Assembly (NCBI GenBank): GCA_022606425.2 | Contig: JAHDVF020000580.1 | Coordinates: forward strand, 372,001-436,000 | Direction: 5' to 3' | DNA from: Lepidostoma basale | Lineage: Eukaryota; Arthropoda; Insecta; Trichoptera; Lepidostomatidae | DNA length: 64,000 nt | Shown here: one piece after another, positions 45,417 to 58,900 of the stretch | Layout: every line of letters begins with the position of its first letter | How positions within the stretch are numbered: the stretch's first letter is position 1 | Position numbers and translations under genes: made by a program | The notes under the pieces: generated by a model | Told to the model about the DNA's origin: nothing | The model's database searches: none | Seen by the model: the letters and a program-made list of their open reading frames with translations, nothing else

Positions 45417-48400
45417 AAAAGGAATACTTAATAAATATAATCTTCACGCCTGAATGATACAAATAATAAGAAGCTTTACTAGATTATATGAAATTTAATT
45501 AGATTCTTGGATGATTTCAAACTTTTTTGATCTTTTGATGTTATATAGATAGAACAGAAAAATATGTACCTAACTTGCCTTCTAATTTAGGTGATAAAGT
45601 TTTTTTTTTCATACTCAACTATATTAAATTTCTTTGGGTGATTTGGTTATGAAATAAAAGAAAAATAAATTTTCAAAGCATTTTATTTGACTTAATACCA
45701 TTTTACTTATTATTCTGGTAATACATTTAGCTTTGAGTAATCCAAATATTACACTTTTAATAGGGTAACCTAAAAATACAAATAATTCATTACGTCAATA
45801 CTTCTAGATTCACTTCTTTTCACCATTTTGTGGTGAAATGATTTGTGTAGCAAATTTATATTGAAATACCCTTGAACAATGTTCTCATTGGATTAGTAAG
45901 CGCAACAGAGAGTGAACTCATGAATTTCAAAGAATCGTCATTTAATAATGGAGTGTAAATACGCAACATTAGTACGATAATAAACCATGATTTATTTTTA
46001 AAAACCTGTATGGCGTAAGGCGAATACGTAAAATATTTTTATGTACTCTTACATAAAAGTTTTGGATTCTTACTTAATATATTATACAACACAATGCTGA
46101 GGTTTTAAGTGCAATATACAGCGATCAGCAGTGACCGTACTACTGGAAGGAAGTTACTAAGAGTTCACATCATATTCAGATAATGAAGCTGGTTGTGCAC
46201 ACATTATTAAGAATATATTTTTTTTCAGAAATTATTCAGTATTTGAGAAGACATTGTTTTATGTGCTTACACAAACATTACGTTAGACATTTGCTTTAAG
46301 GAATGTACATATAACAAAGTACGTATATATTGCACCCCAACTGGAGACTGGAGACGTTTCAATCAAAATCATTTCTAAGATGAGAACCAGCTCACCTATG
46401 TTTGGTTGTTTCTTCAGTCGTCCTGTCTCAGTGCAGATCCTTCATTCGTTACTGAGATCATTTCAAATGAAAATTTGTCTACAATAATGTACGTTAAGGG
46501 AGTTGTATGATTAATGAGAAGCGTTTGAGAATGTTTCTTTTTAGATCAGATCTACAGTTAAAGTTCTAGCGTCAAATAGTTCAACAGTAAGATATATTCT
46601 CCGCCTTTTTATTAACTTCGCCAGTGAGAGGCGGAAGAACAAAGCCACATGAACAATACAAAACACTTAGTCTGTGCGTGAGATTGCTTACCTTTTGTAA
46701 GTTGAATTGCTCTTAAAATGTCATAAGTTTATAATATTATATTGCAAGTAGTGTGAACAATGATAGTGTGATTAATTTAAGGTTAAATTATTTTTTGTTT
46801 CGGTTAATTTTTCAAATATTACATATTTTCTATGGGATTGTTTTTTTCTTCCGCACAAATACGAAGCAAACGGTATATTCTATAAGTATGCATTACATGT
46901 TAAAATTTAAGTTTGCTGTGGGAATTATGACTACTATTCTACAACATTAGTAGGTATATATTTTTCTATTTGTGCAAAAAGCATTTTGATAACAAAAATA
47001 AATATGTATTTTTTTTACCACAAATGTACACAATAGTATTTTTAAAATTTACTTGTCAAAACAAAACTCAAAATCAAGGACATACTTAAGCCAAATTACC
47101 GATCTTATATAAATTGAAAATGTTTAGAGAGAAATGATTTCATTGTACCACATGGGTAAATAGATAAATATAAATAATACTATATAAAGTATTACCTCTA
47201 CAGCGCAAATAGTGGGGTGTATAGAACAACTGATTTCAATGAGGCGATATTTACATTAGTCTCCCTCACGCCTTGAGAGAACCCTACAGTAAGATAGATT
47301 CTCTTTACACTTGGGTTTCATTCAGTTTAATAGGTACATCTATGCCAATTCTTAAACATATTATGTAAAGAATGCAAACATCGATATTCATAATATGTAT
47401 GTATTTTTTATATAAAAGCTGCGAGACGTTTATGTTGAAATATATGCTTTGAATAATTCTACACGAGTCTAGAACCGACCTCTACCAGAAGTTTCTTGAA
47501 GTCGTGCCGTCCTCGCTGGCCATCTCGGTCCTGCCATATTCCTCTAATCTAAACATATACATTTAGAAAACACTTTTAAGGAATGTGTATTTTAGCTAAA
47601 AATATATGATTCAATCCAGCATTCCACAAAACCAACAAATATATAGGTAGCATTAATTTACTATTTATAAATATTGTATTAAAACTTTCATTGCACATTC
47701 CCGAACCCACACTGACTTAACCCATGTACATTCCATTTCAACTTTTGAAATTTTATTTCGCATATGAGAGATTACAATCTCCATGGCCGTCTCAAGTCAA
47801 ACATACTTTAAAACTATTTATAATGTAATACTTTCAATTGTATTACATCTAAGTAAAAGGATGTAAATAAATAGAAAACAATTATTAGACTTGCTTGTAA
47901 GTATAAGATTCAACTTTTTTTTTATCTTATCAACACAACAATTAACTATATTTTTGTAACCTTTAATAAATATATATATGTATATCAAGCGATAGTTTAA
48001 TAGTAATAAAATAATTTAACACAAACTATTATTATTTCATATATACTCGTATATACAAACAAAATATAAAGCTTAAAATGGTAAATAAGAATGGTTACTT
48101 TGAACATATTTATTTTCCTGTTTTATCCATCAAGAAGTGATGAGATAGAACTGACTAGATACTTCACCTTTATGATTAATACCTTAATTGTAAGGGTAAC
48201 TACAATGATACAATTTTATAATGGTCCGTAATAAATATTTAGACAGAAAAATCATGGCAAACTACAAGGGACACCTAATATAGTTTCATTGACTACAATA
48301 ATTGTATTCATAACCTTAATGTAATAAAAAATATAAAATTTAACAAGGGAGCTCCAAAACTGATGCCAAAATGTTCTGGATAGTCAACATGAGCAATGAT

Positions 48401-49967
48401 TAAAAGGTTTCTTGGACCGTGACCTGGCCGTAGTCGGTAGTGGTTCACTCGAGGCTTGCAGCTGGAAGAGCTGCGCCCGCATTGTCGTAGATTTAGAGAC
48501 CTTACTTAGATAATATTATATTCTTTAAATTAATCTGTCCAAAATTTTATAAATACATTTAATTTGTATTACATAGCATTTAGAAACTTTTCAACCATGC
48601 TCGCGAAAAAATAAATATATAGATTAAAAATAAATTTAATAAAATATCACAATACTTCATTCATCTAAATTAAATATTTTTTGCTAATATATTTCAAATA
48701 CGCATGGAAAACTGAGATTTTCATATACTCAGATGTGTATTATTTCCGTGATTGAATAGCTTCAAAAACTTTATCTCCCAACACGTATCACAAGTGCCAA
48801 GTATATACAGTCTAGAAAAAAAATTACATATTCACATTCTTAGAACAAACAGTAAATGCAAAATGATTAGTTGAAAAATTAATAAAAAATTTCAATGTTA
48901 TCAGACAACTGAAACTTGTGATATTTACAAAATCTCTTCATTGATTGACAGCCATATTGAAAGAGCATTACTGACCGTGACAACATTCGTAGCTAGGACA
49001 ATTTTATATCAAAAACTACTATTGTCAGTGAAATTAACAACCAGGAAGTTTGAGAATATAAAGTTACGCCAGCTCACATTAGCAGCAGTAAAATCAAGAT
49101 GCGAGCAAAGTTTTAATCTTTATTTTAACCAATGGAATCTGTATCTGAAAATTCATGTCCCGTACTCTATAATCCAATTGCCATTCTCCATTTAAAAAAA
49201 ACTTGTTTCATAATAAATTTCATATTACAATAAATAAAATGTGGTGATGTTCTCTCTAATAGTGGTTCGTAATACATGTTATTTTTTACAGAAAAGATTA
49301 CATATTTCATAAATGGCACCTTAAAGGATATGTCAATGTAGTTTCATGCTTTTCACCACTTATCATGTTATGCTGATTAAATAAATATATATTAAATTTT
49401 TTTTTAAATATTCTATGTGGACCTGCAGGTAAAAATATAAATGTATTTAATAGAAAAATATTTTTATTAATACAAATCAAATTTTGAAGTAAAAATATGA
49501 TGTTTCATTTTCTAGAAAGTTATCACAGGAAACTTGCTTATAAAACCTAATTCAATCACAAATTCAGTCAAATCTTCTTATCCCATCAAAATTGTTACCA
49601 TTTTACTCACAAAGCTGAATACATGTAAATATTTTTTGTTTTGAAATAATATTTTTTTAAAAGTCAATCAAAATTTTCATGTTGAAGAGAAAAACATTTA
49701 TTGAATTGAAAAATTAAGAAAAAATAAATATAAATTTATTCAAATATGATACAGAGTTATCTTATAGTGATGATGTTATTCATGTTGTATCAGTGGCATC
49801 GCTTAGAAGATTTTATTTGACAATTTGATAGATTTCTGAACAGATTTCTATTAGAATAAGAGAAGAAGTAATGGATACCTGCAGGTGGCAATTAATTAAA
49901 AGCGGGGACAGAGCGTGCGGGTGTTATGCACTTAGTAAACCAGAACAGACTCCATGGTGATCGTATC
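45417..49967. other. Gene-poor interval between PCNP and unc-104; probable long unc-104 3' region
   Basis: No recognised repeat copy was found over 4.5 kb, unlike the rest of the window, which fits a transcribed and constrained 3' UTR or downstream region of unc-104. Three small GC-richer islands (about 46,320-46,480, 47,465-47,540 and 48,405-48,495) stand out. Read on the minus strand they have acceptor-like sites followed by short open frames, so they could be alternative last exons or UTR elements. Confidence 0.4.
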
Positions 49968-52900
49968 TCATTTCCCTGGAAGCGCGGCCGGCGTGGGCTG
50001 CGGTGGGCTCTTCCTCGCTGACTTGGATCTGTCGGCATCAAACTTACAACGTAAAAAACACACCAATGTATTCATTTTAACAATAATACTGTTATTTTGA
50101 TTTGTAATTAACTGTAAGTTAAACTACTAAACTAAATAACACTTCTTATATACACACACAATATTGGCTGGTACCAGCTTACTGATAATATGGAGTTTTT
50201 TTTACATATTTTTATATCTTCGAAGAATGCTTGATTTCGAGGAATGTGAAATTAAATTAATTTTAATTAATAACATATAAAAATTGCCTTATTTAAGGAA
50301 ACGGTTTAATCGTAACAATAATATGTTACTTATTTTGTTTTGATTTGGCTTGTTATACCTATGTATACAAGTTCAATCAAAACAAAATGGTAAATTGAAA
50401 AATTTGAAGTTTGTGAAACTGTCATTATGATTGATCGAATATATAACAGTTAATAAAGTACTTAAAAATAACCATACCTGATTTGTCCAGCCAACAGTGG
50501 GTTGATGGCGTAGAGCCAGTCATGGACTTCCTTGTCTCCAAGAGTCTGTAGCAGATAGCCGCGGTGCTTACTGACCACGCTGAATGTGTTGGGCATCTTC
50601 ACCATCTGTGCCTGGTCCTCGGAGTACTCTACATGGGCAGCAGCCAGGTTGATCACGGCCCTTTCCACAGGATCCTTTTCGGATCGGAAGATGAATACGT
50701 ATGGCCGACGAACAACCTAAATAAATTAATAAAGCAATGTTAATTACAAAAAGTAAAATTTCTAGCCAAAAATGGGGGCAAGAAAGATGCCCCCACGTGT
50801 GGTGTTACTGTTACTATAACACGCAGCGCCCCGGGAAGCAATACAAAGTCGGAAAAACTTTCCACCACAATGGCAAGCGAAGAGAAATATGATCATTTTT
50901 AGGGCCACTGCTACAAAACTAGCTTGTCATTGACACAACGAAGAAGAGAATCCAATATCAATTCGTAAATTAAACTATAGGTAAGTAAAAATTAATGTTG
51001 GTTAGTAGATGGCAGAGTAGAAAACATGTGAGAAAAGTAAGTGAACTATTTCTATAAGTATTTAGAATAAATTTTATGTTGATCTAATAAGGAGAATTTT
51101 AAATAAAAATTCTGGATTTCTAAATTATAATGGATTAACAATTAGCTAACCTAATGACTAAATCTCTTTCTCTTTATGAAAACATATGTTTAATGAGATA
51201 TCCAATATATTGGATGTACTGACCACCCATCGCTTCTTCCACCCGTGTGTCTTGTGTTGTAGCACGTTGAGGTACCCTTTGCGTGCCACAGCGGCACTGA
51301 CACGGATCTCCTCGCAGTCGGGCACGTAGAGTGGCAAGGGGGCAGGTGGTGCAGGGGCAGCACTGGAGGGAGCGCCGCCACCCCACATCTGCATTGTGTG
51401 CTCCAATAGGGCACGTTCCGGAGAGCAAAGCCTGAAAGAAGCCACAATGTCAATATATACCCTACAAAATCGAGTACATTAATGATAATTTAAGCCCACA
51501 TTTAAATAAATTGTGTATTTTGAGATGCAAATGATGACAATTGACATTTTACATTAAAAAAAACGTAATTGTGGTTTATATGAATAAAAACGTTTATTAA
51601 AAAAACGGGTTATCTTTGGACAATTTACAGAGAGTAGGTAGGGCAGAAACATTTAAATATTTTATTTGATTGTAAAATGATAACAGTTTAATTTATTGTT
51701 TCTTGAACAATGATGTACAACTCTACATAAAAAAATAATACTGATGAAAATGTCTGTTTTCTGGAAACCGAATGACTTATTTCACCTTGCTAAGGCATTA
51801 TCAAATCTCCAGTAAAATATAATATAAACTTCTAAAAAACAGACATTTTCATTTAAACCATGTAATTTCTTAAAATATTATTAAACTTCAAGAAAATAGA
51901 CTTTTTCATTGATAACCATTCAAAATTTAAGTATACATCTTTTAAGATTGCGTTATTTACGTTTTATGTTATCATTAAAAAATAATGTTCACATATTAGT
52001 TATATATATAAATATCAAACAAGATCCTTGAGGTGTGCTTATTTGTTTCTTGAATATTCACAAGTAAAAGTCAGTACACATGCTATGCAGTCAGTGGCGT
52101 GCCTAGAGTCAACCAGTAAGGCAGGGCCGTCCGAATTTTTTGTGTTATAATATTAGTAGAGGGTCACGATAATCTATTTTTTCCGGATTAAAAAAAAAAA
52201 AAAAATCTGAATTAATTGATTTTAAATCCTATTTTAGGCGCATTTATAACTATTCTAAAAATAGTTTTCTGCGTTACCAAACTCATATTCTTGTATAATA
52301 TAATATAATAATGTATTTACGTATACAAGAAGAAATATAATTGATAAGAAATAAGCTGTAAATAGACAATAATAACAAATTTGTTAACACCGAAACACGA
52401 ATTATAAATAAATGTTAAGAAATAAATAAGAAATCGCATAATCTTTCTTTTCATAACATTTCTGCACATAACGTAAATGACAGATAACATTCTGACAACA
52501 GAAATGAAGTTCGTGACACATCGAATAGTAACATACTTCAGAGTGATAAAGCCCGGCTTTAAATCCATACAAAAAATTGGAGATATCTTCTGGTGTATAT
52601 GCACCTGGCTATATGATCACAAGCCAAAAATACATAAGTGCGACAAAGACCCTTTTACATTTTGTAAGCCAAATATGAAGCCCATCGAAAACATGAAACA
52701 AAACATGTGGACGTAGGCGATTTCGCGGGCATCTCACCTACGGTACGTGTGAGTGAACTAAAATACTGCGCGTATGAGTAAAACAAAACATACGCGTGGG
52801 TCATTTCTGCGCATCTCAGCGGAGTCATTTGCAACGCAACTAATTAAATCCCTTTAACTCGCGCGAAATTCAAAATATTTTTTTATTCATAGATGGCTAA

Positions 52901-55900
52901 AATGCGCAAAAAATACTGTGTTATTTTAGATTTAAGGCAAGCCCGGCTTCTCGGCTTGTATGGACGTACCGCCATTGTATGCAGTATGAGTTTTGGGTGG
53001 ATTGTTAGTGACAAGTTAAAATATTTACTTACTCGAAAGAGCTGGCGCTTTGTATAGAGGACATGAGGCTCGTTGTGGAGGACATATCGGTTACCCCTTC
53101 ATCCACGGGGGAAGCGGGAGATCCAGCGATAATGGTGTTCATATCTTTAGAATTGCCTATGCGACCTGAAATCATAGAAAGCAAGTTTTCCGTTGATCAT
53201 AAATTCAATAAAATTTGAATGATCACAATTAGAGGAGCCAGTTGAACCAAATTTTAGTGTTAATTTAACAAACTATTAAATTTACGTAGAACACAAACCT
53301 TGAATGAGACGTAAGCATTTAGTTGCCAGATATCTCTCCCTATCAGACATATCCCAGGGCTCGTATAGGGCTGGGTCAGGGTGGTGTGGGGCAGGAGCAC
53401 TCTCTCCTCCACAGAACACCGCTACACCTCCTCCACACCCAGCTTTGGCCACCATGTTGCAAGCATCCTGAAATATCAACTCAGTTGAATATACTGGATG
53501 TCAAAAACAATGGAAAATATTGTTAAAATCTAACAATCGTGAAATTTTGATATAAAATTGAAAGTATGAATGAAGTACCTTTTCAGATTTAGTGAAGTCG
53601 TGAATGTTGAGTGGAGCCGCATTGTTAGCCATCGTATGAGGAGCCATCCTCTCACGCAGCAGCAGTGCGTGGCGGGTACGCCCGGTCTCTTCCAGTCGAG
53701 TCAGCTTCTCCAACTCCCACTGAAAAAACAAGATTCAGGTTTTTTTAACATTAAAAAACATATTAAAATAATCAAACGATTTTACTGAAATCTCTCATCA
53801 TTTTAAATAATAATTAAATAAAATGATGTTTTTTAACTACTTCCACTTTTCTCTTTATTTCAACTTTGACCGGTTTCACCAGGCTTGGGGGCATCGACAG
53901 ACTGGTGACACTGTTACAAACTGACTTCTTTTTATATATACAGATTAGGGGTGGTAAACATGATTCTATTCAAAAATATTTATGTAGAATTTACTGAATT
54001 TAAATATTCGTATTAATGAAATCTAATAATTATGTAAAATGTATTGTTTGAATATTATTTTTGTATAGAATCATGTTTACCACTCCTGATATGTATGCAA
54101 CAGTGTCGCCAGTCTGTCGACGCTAGCGAGCCTGGCGAAACCGGTCGCTGTCGAAATAAAGACAAAAGTTGAAGTTGTAAAAACATTGTTTTATTTAATT
54201 ATTAAAATTGTGAATCATTCAAACATAAACAACAATACTTTACCTGATGATCAAAAATAAGTGAATCGCCTCGTGGTCTCCATCCATGGAGATTCTCTTC
54301 TCCTCTGACGTACGTGCTGCTCGTGTCTAACACTCTGCGCTGTCTACGTTGTACTCCTGATATCAAAAATGGATATGAATTAATTGAATTATGTATGTTT
54401 GGTTAGTATAATACATACTTTTGTTGAAAGCCAAACTAATAGTTGAATGAATTACCTGGTTCTAATGCGCGATGCAGACTTAGTTCATATACCCCTGTGA
54501 GCCTCTGCCCCTCCGTGGGGCGGGCGGCTCCACTGAAGAGATGCTTGAGAGAGCGGGGGCCAGTGCGAGCGTCCCGCCCATAGATCACCATCGATAGATC
54601 CTTTGTAACTATCGCAGGTCGGGCACAGTTCTCCAGCTACAATAAAATAATGAAAATTTAGATCTTTTTTAAATATCAAATAAAAATGTAAATTGCAATA
54701 TTCACTATTTATTAATAAGGGATATTTTCACATTTTTTTATTTATTTATATAATATATAAGTAAATTTAGGAAAATAAATATTTATGTAAACAGATTGTC
54801 AACAATGAAGCGATTTAATAATATATATATATGTTACCTCTAAGTAAGCGCTGAGGGTGATGTAAATGATTTCTCCGCTAGCTGTGACTCGATTAAGCAA
54901 TGCAGAATTGTGAAGAGAACTGTCCCAAGCAGCTTCAAATCTAGAATAAAAGTACAAAAAATTATAAAATGATTTTAAATTAAATATTTCTGTTAGTAAT
55001 TTGTACACAGTATAAAATGGGATATTCAAAATATTAAACAATACCTAAACATAGCACGATCATCTCCTGGCAACTCCAAGGGTTCTCCAGGGAAGAGTCC
55101 AAGGGACAAAACACACGATTCATTATCATCCTCATCAGCTGGTTCCGGGCTGTTTCGAATGCGACCTACAATGATAAATATATACGTTACATTTGCAATC
55201 TGAAAAAATGTATTATTATTTGCAAAATTCCATTATATAGAAAAGCTCACCAACAACAAGCTCCCTAACATCCTTCCATCTGAGCTCTGTCTCCGGCTCA
55301 TGGACAACAGTAATGCGAATGCGGCGTTGGATACCCTGGTGGAGGAGGAAGAGACCACGGCAGGCCAGCTCATCACTGTGCTCCACAACCTGCACATATA
55401 TTATTCTATTTATACACCTAGAAAAACTTACACAAAATCTATTGATATATTTCTCACAGCTTATTCACTTGTAAACGTTTTAAGAGTTAAATATAACACT
55501 AATGATATTACTTTTAGAGACTATTCTAATATCGTATAATTGGCCTTTGTAAATCTTGTAAGAAAAAGTCTGTTTTTTCTCTATCTTTGTATCAATTGAA
55601 AGCTCATATATTGTTGTGATTATCCCAAAAACAATATTTTCTCTCCTTATTTTATTGCCACTGTGGTGGAAGTAGTAGTTTGCAAGGGCGCCGGGTGTTT
55701 TAGTTTCAGTAACACAACACATAAATATTTCCTTGCCCCTAATCTGGTTACCCCCGGGCTAATAACATATGCCTTCAACCCAATCAAAACTATCTAGGAG
55801 AGCAAGTAAAATGTTCAATTATGGGAATTCTCCTTTAATAAATTTAACCATGATTGAATAATAATCAATCACTAAAAAAGAAACCAATTTAAGTTTTTTG

Positions 55901-58900
55901 AATAATTCGGTACTCACAGCCGGAACATATTCTCCATTGGGAGCGAGTTCGCATATCTCAAACCAAACGAGTAGGTCGTGTTTGGAGTGGAGGTGGCAAG
56001 GGGGCGCAGCAGCTGGAGGCGGTGGGGCCCCGCGGGGGGAACGCACGGGCTGCGAGATGGGGATGGAGGGCGGCAGCATGCGCTTGGGGGGCGCTCGGGC
56101 CGTCCATGTCACGTCCTGCTTCGCATCCTGCGAAACCACAACCTTCCATCAGTGAGATATTGTGACCAAAATTAACAAATTTATGCTATATAAGTTGAAA
56201 ATTTATTTATATAAATAAGAATTTCTGATTAAAAAACATATTCAAGGTATTCATTAAGAAATTGACACATTTAAAACAATAATATAACAAGGATCCATTT
56301 TTTTGTGGTGTCATTTTAGATTTTAAACCATAAAGCCTAATTTAAAATTGTGACTTCCTCACATAAAGTATTTTATTTCAAAATAATTTATTGTTTTTAA
56401 AAAGGTATATATACAGGTCTAACATTTTATTTCTGGTTCACTGAAAGTAAGTACTTATTGTGTGACTATGGTTCAATTTACCTTATGCAGTGGGTGTTGT
56501 TGATAATGTCCAAATACTTTGAAAACAATGGGTTGAGTCTTGATGTATTCCAAAAATGATTTAGTAACAGGTACCGTAATCTAAAATGAAACAATAAATA
56601 TTAATTCCATTGCAACACAGAGTGTGCATTAATTGATATTAAAAGATAAAATTTACTAACATTTTGAACATGATAGAAACCAAGTGGAGTTCCTTTTCCA
56701 GTGTTTTTTACAGGTTCGGTAGAGAAAGCTTCATCATGACGGTGCAGAAAACTAAAAAAAAAACATAAATGAAATCAAACTAATAACATACATTTTTTAA
56801 AATAAGACACGAGGAAAACGTGGCACGATCAAACCAATCAAATATTAAATGCCAGCCACGTGAAAAGTCGGAGAAATCGACGTGCGTGCATTACACAATG
56901 TATGAATATTGAGGATGCGAGAGAATTATGTCAGGAAAGAACAGTGTGGCAGTATTCTTTCTGCCTACCAGGGGAGACGGCTTGATGGATAGTTGGGTTA
57001 ATTATATAAATGAATATTAAAATAAAATTGAAAAATTTATTACTTGAATTGGCAGAAGACATCTGCGTATTCGGTGGATATACCCTGGGCCTGAAGAACA
57101 GTGACTCGGAAAGTAATATCCTTCCCAGGAACCAGGTGGTCGGGTAGGTCTTCTTCTTTCAATTCAGAAGCAACTGAACTATCCCCACGGCCGCTATCTG
57201 TGTCACATTCTAAAGCCAGTTCTGGAAAATAAAAATACATGAGTAATTACAAAAATCATAAAAATACTTCACAACAAAATTTATGCAACTGAATTAGAAC
57301 AGAAGCAATAATCAAAATTTTTAGTAAAGAAATTATCTTACTATCTAAAATACCTTCAATCTTGATAGAGTCTTGACCTTCCACAATCCTATCTTCTAAA
57401 TTGTGTTGATTGTTTTTCTCGTTCAAGATCAGTGTTTGGTTATTTTGTTTCTTATTTTTGGTGGCGACATCATCATCAAAAGCGATTTTAGCAGATTGCT
57501 TCACTCCGTTGACAAAGTCGGCATTTTCTTCTTCCACAACGGCTTGCACCGCAACTCGCAGGTAGCCCTTCACATCTCCCTTCTCACTCACAATAGCCAC
57601 CTTATGAATTAGGGGCACCGGGTACAAAAGGTTTGATAAGTAAACGAAGCACCTGAAAAAAATATACCAATAGTGTTAATGGTGTTTTTAGATGCGATTG
57701 TGATAGTTTATGAACAAAAATAAGCTTTACCATAATGAACATAAAATAAGCAATAATAGAAAATTTCTTTATAACATATATTTAGTTTCATTCCACTTAA
57801 TTTTTAGATTCAACCAGTTTTGGTAACTGGTCAGAACTGAAACTTTACGAAGCTAAAATTCTTTTAAAATAAGACTTCTGGTAAGACCAGAAGATGGCAG
57901 CGAGCTGCTGAAACCATTTGAAGCTTAAAATCAAGAGGAATAAGACTAAATACATCTTATTAGGGATTTTTAATTTTTATTATTTACAATGAACGTCTAC
58001 CTAGAAATTTCAATAAACAATATTTATATTTATAAGCTTTACCTTCCAACCATACGGAACCAAGGAAACCTGTCATAGAAAGGATCACCTCCGGTGAGGG
58101 ATTCCACATTATAATCGGGGGAAGTAGGAGAAAGTTCAGCTTCATTATGGTACATTTCACGCATGAGTTCAAGACGTTGCCTAAAAACAAGATTATTAAT
58201 ATTTAAAGAAACTATTGCAAAAATACAGACCCATCATAGCGAAAGAAAAATAATAAATATTGGAAATGTTCAACATAATAAATGTACGGAATATATAATT
58301 AAATAAACACATGCCTTCCAATAATTGATGTATGTGAAAACTAAGAAAGTAAATATGTTTCTTAAACATATAGTTAATGGAATGGTAGTAGTAGTAATTA
58401 AAACAAAGTTCAAAATAATATTTAAATTACCAGTTTTATTAATAACTCAATAATTGATTGACCTAGATTTATTTGAAGCGATAGTGTTTTAAGAAGAAAT
58501 GTATAGTTTACGATATACATAAAAATGGAGAACTAAAAAGTGTACCATGAAATGTTATAAAACAGACACTTTTTTTCTTCATATGTAGATACTTGTAAGA
58601 TAATAGACAGAATAAAGGTAAATAGTAAAGCCGTGCAAAAACATTACAAATTTTAGGACAACACTTCAAACATGTTTTCAATAATGCGTATACATATTAA
58701 GGAAAACCAATGGTAAATTATATGAACATAGTTTACGTAGTATAATATATACATTAGGGTGTCCCTTATTTTTCAAAGTTTTAATTTTATAATGCATAGG
58801 CTATTATTTTATTCATTTGGGCCTAAAACATCCGAAAACAATTTTTTTCCTTATTCGGAACAGTGCAACCCGTGCCGACTTGCGCGCAAAGATGTCCCAT

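Noticed and set aside
55898..56155. Plus-strand frames over the GC-rich unc-104 exon at 55,918-56,127
   Set aside because: Antisense shadows; the minus strand has correct splice sites, phase and kinesin-3 similarity.
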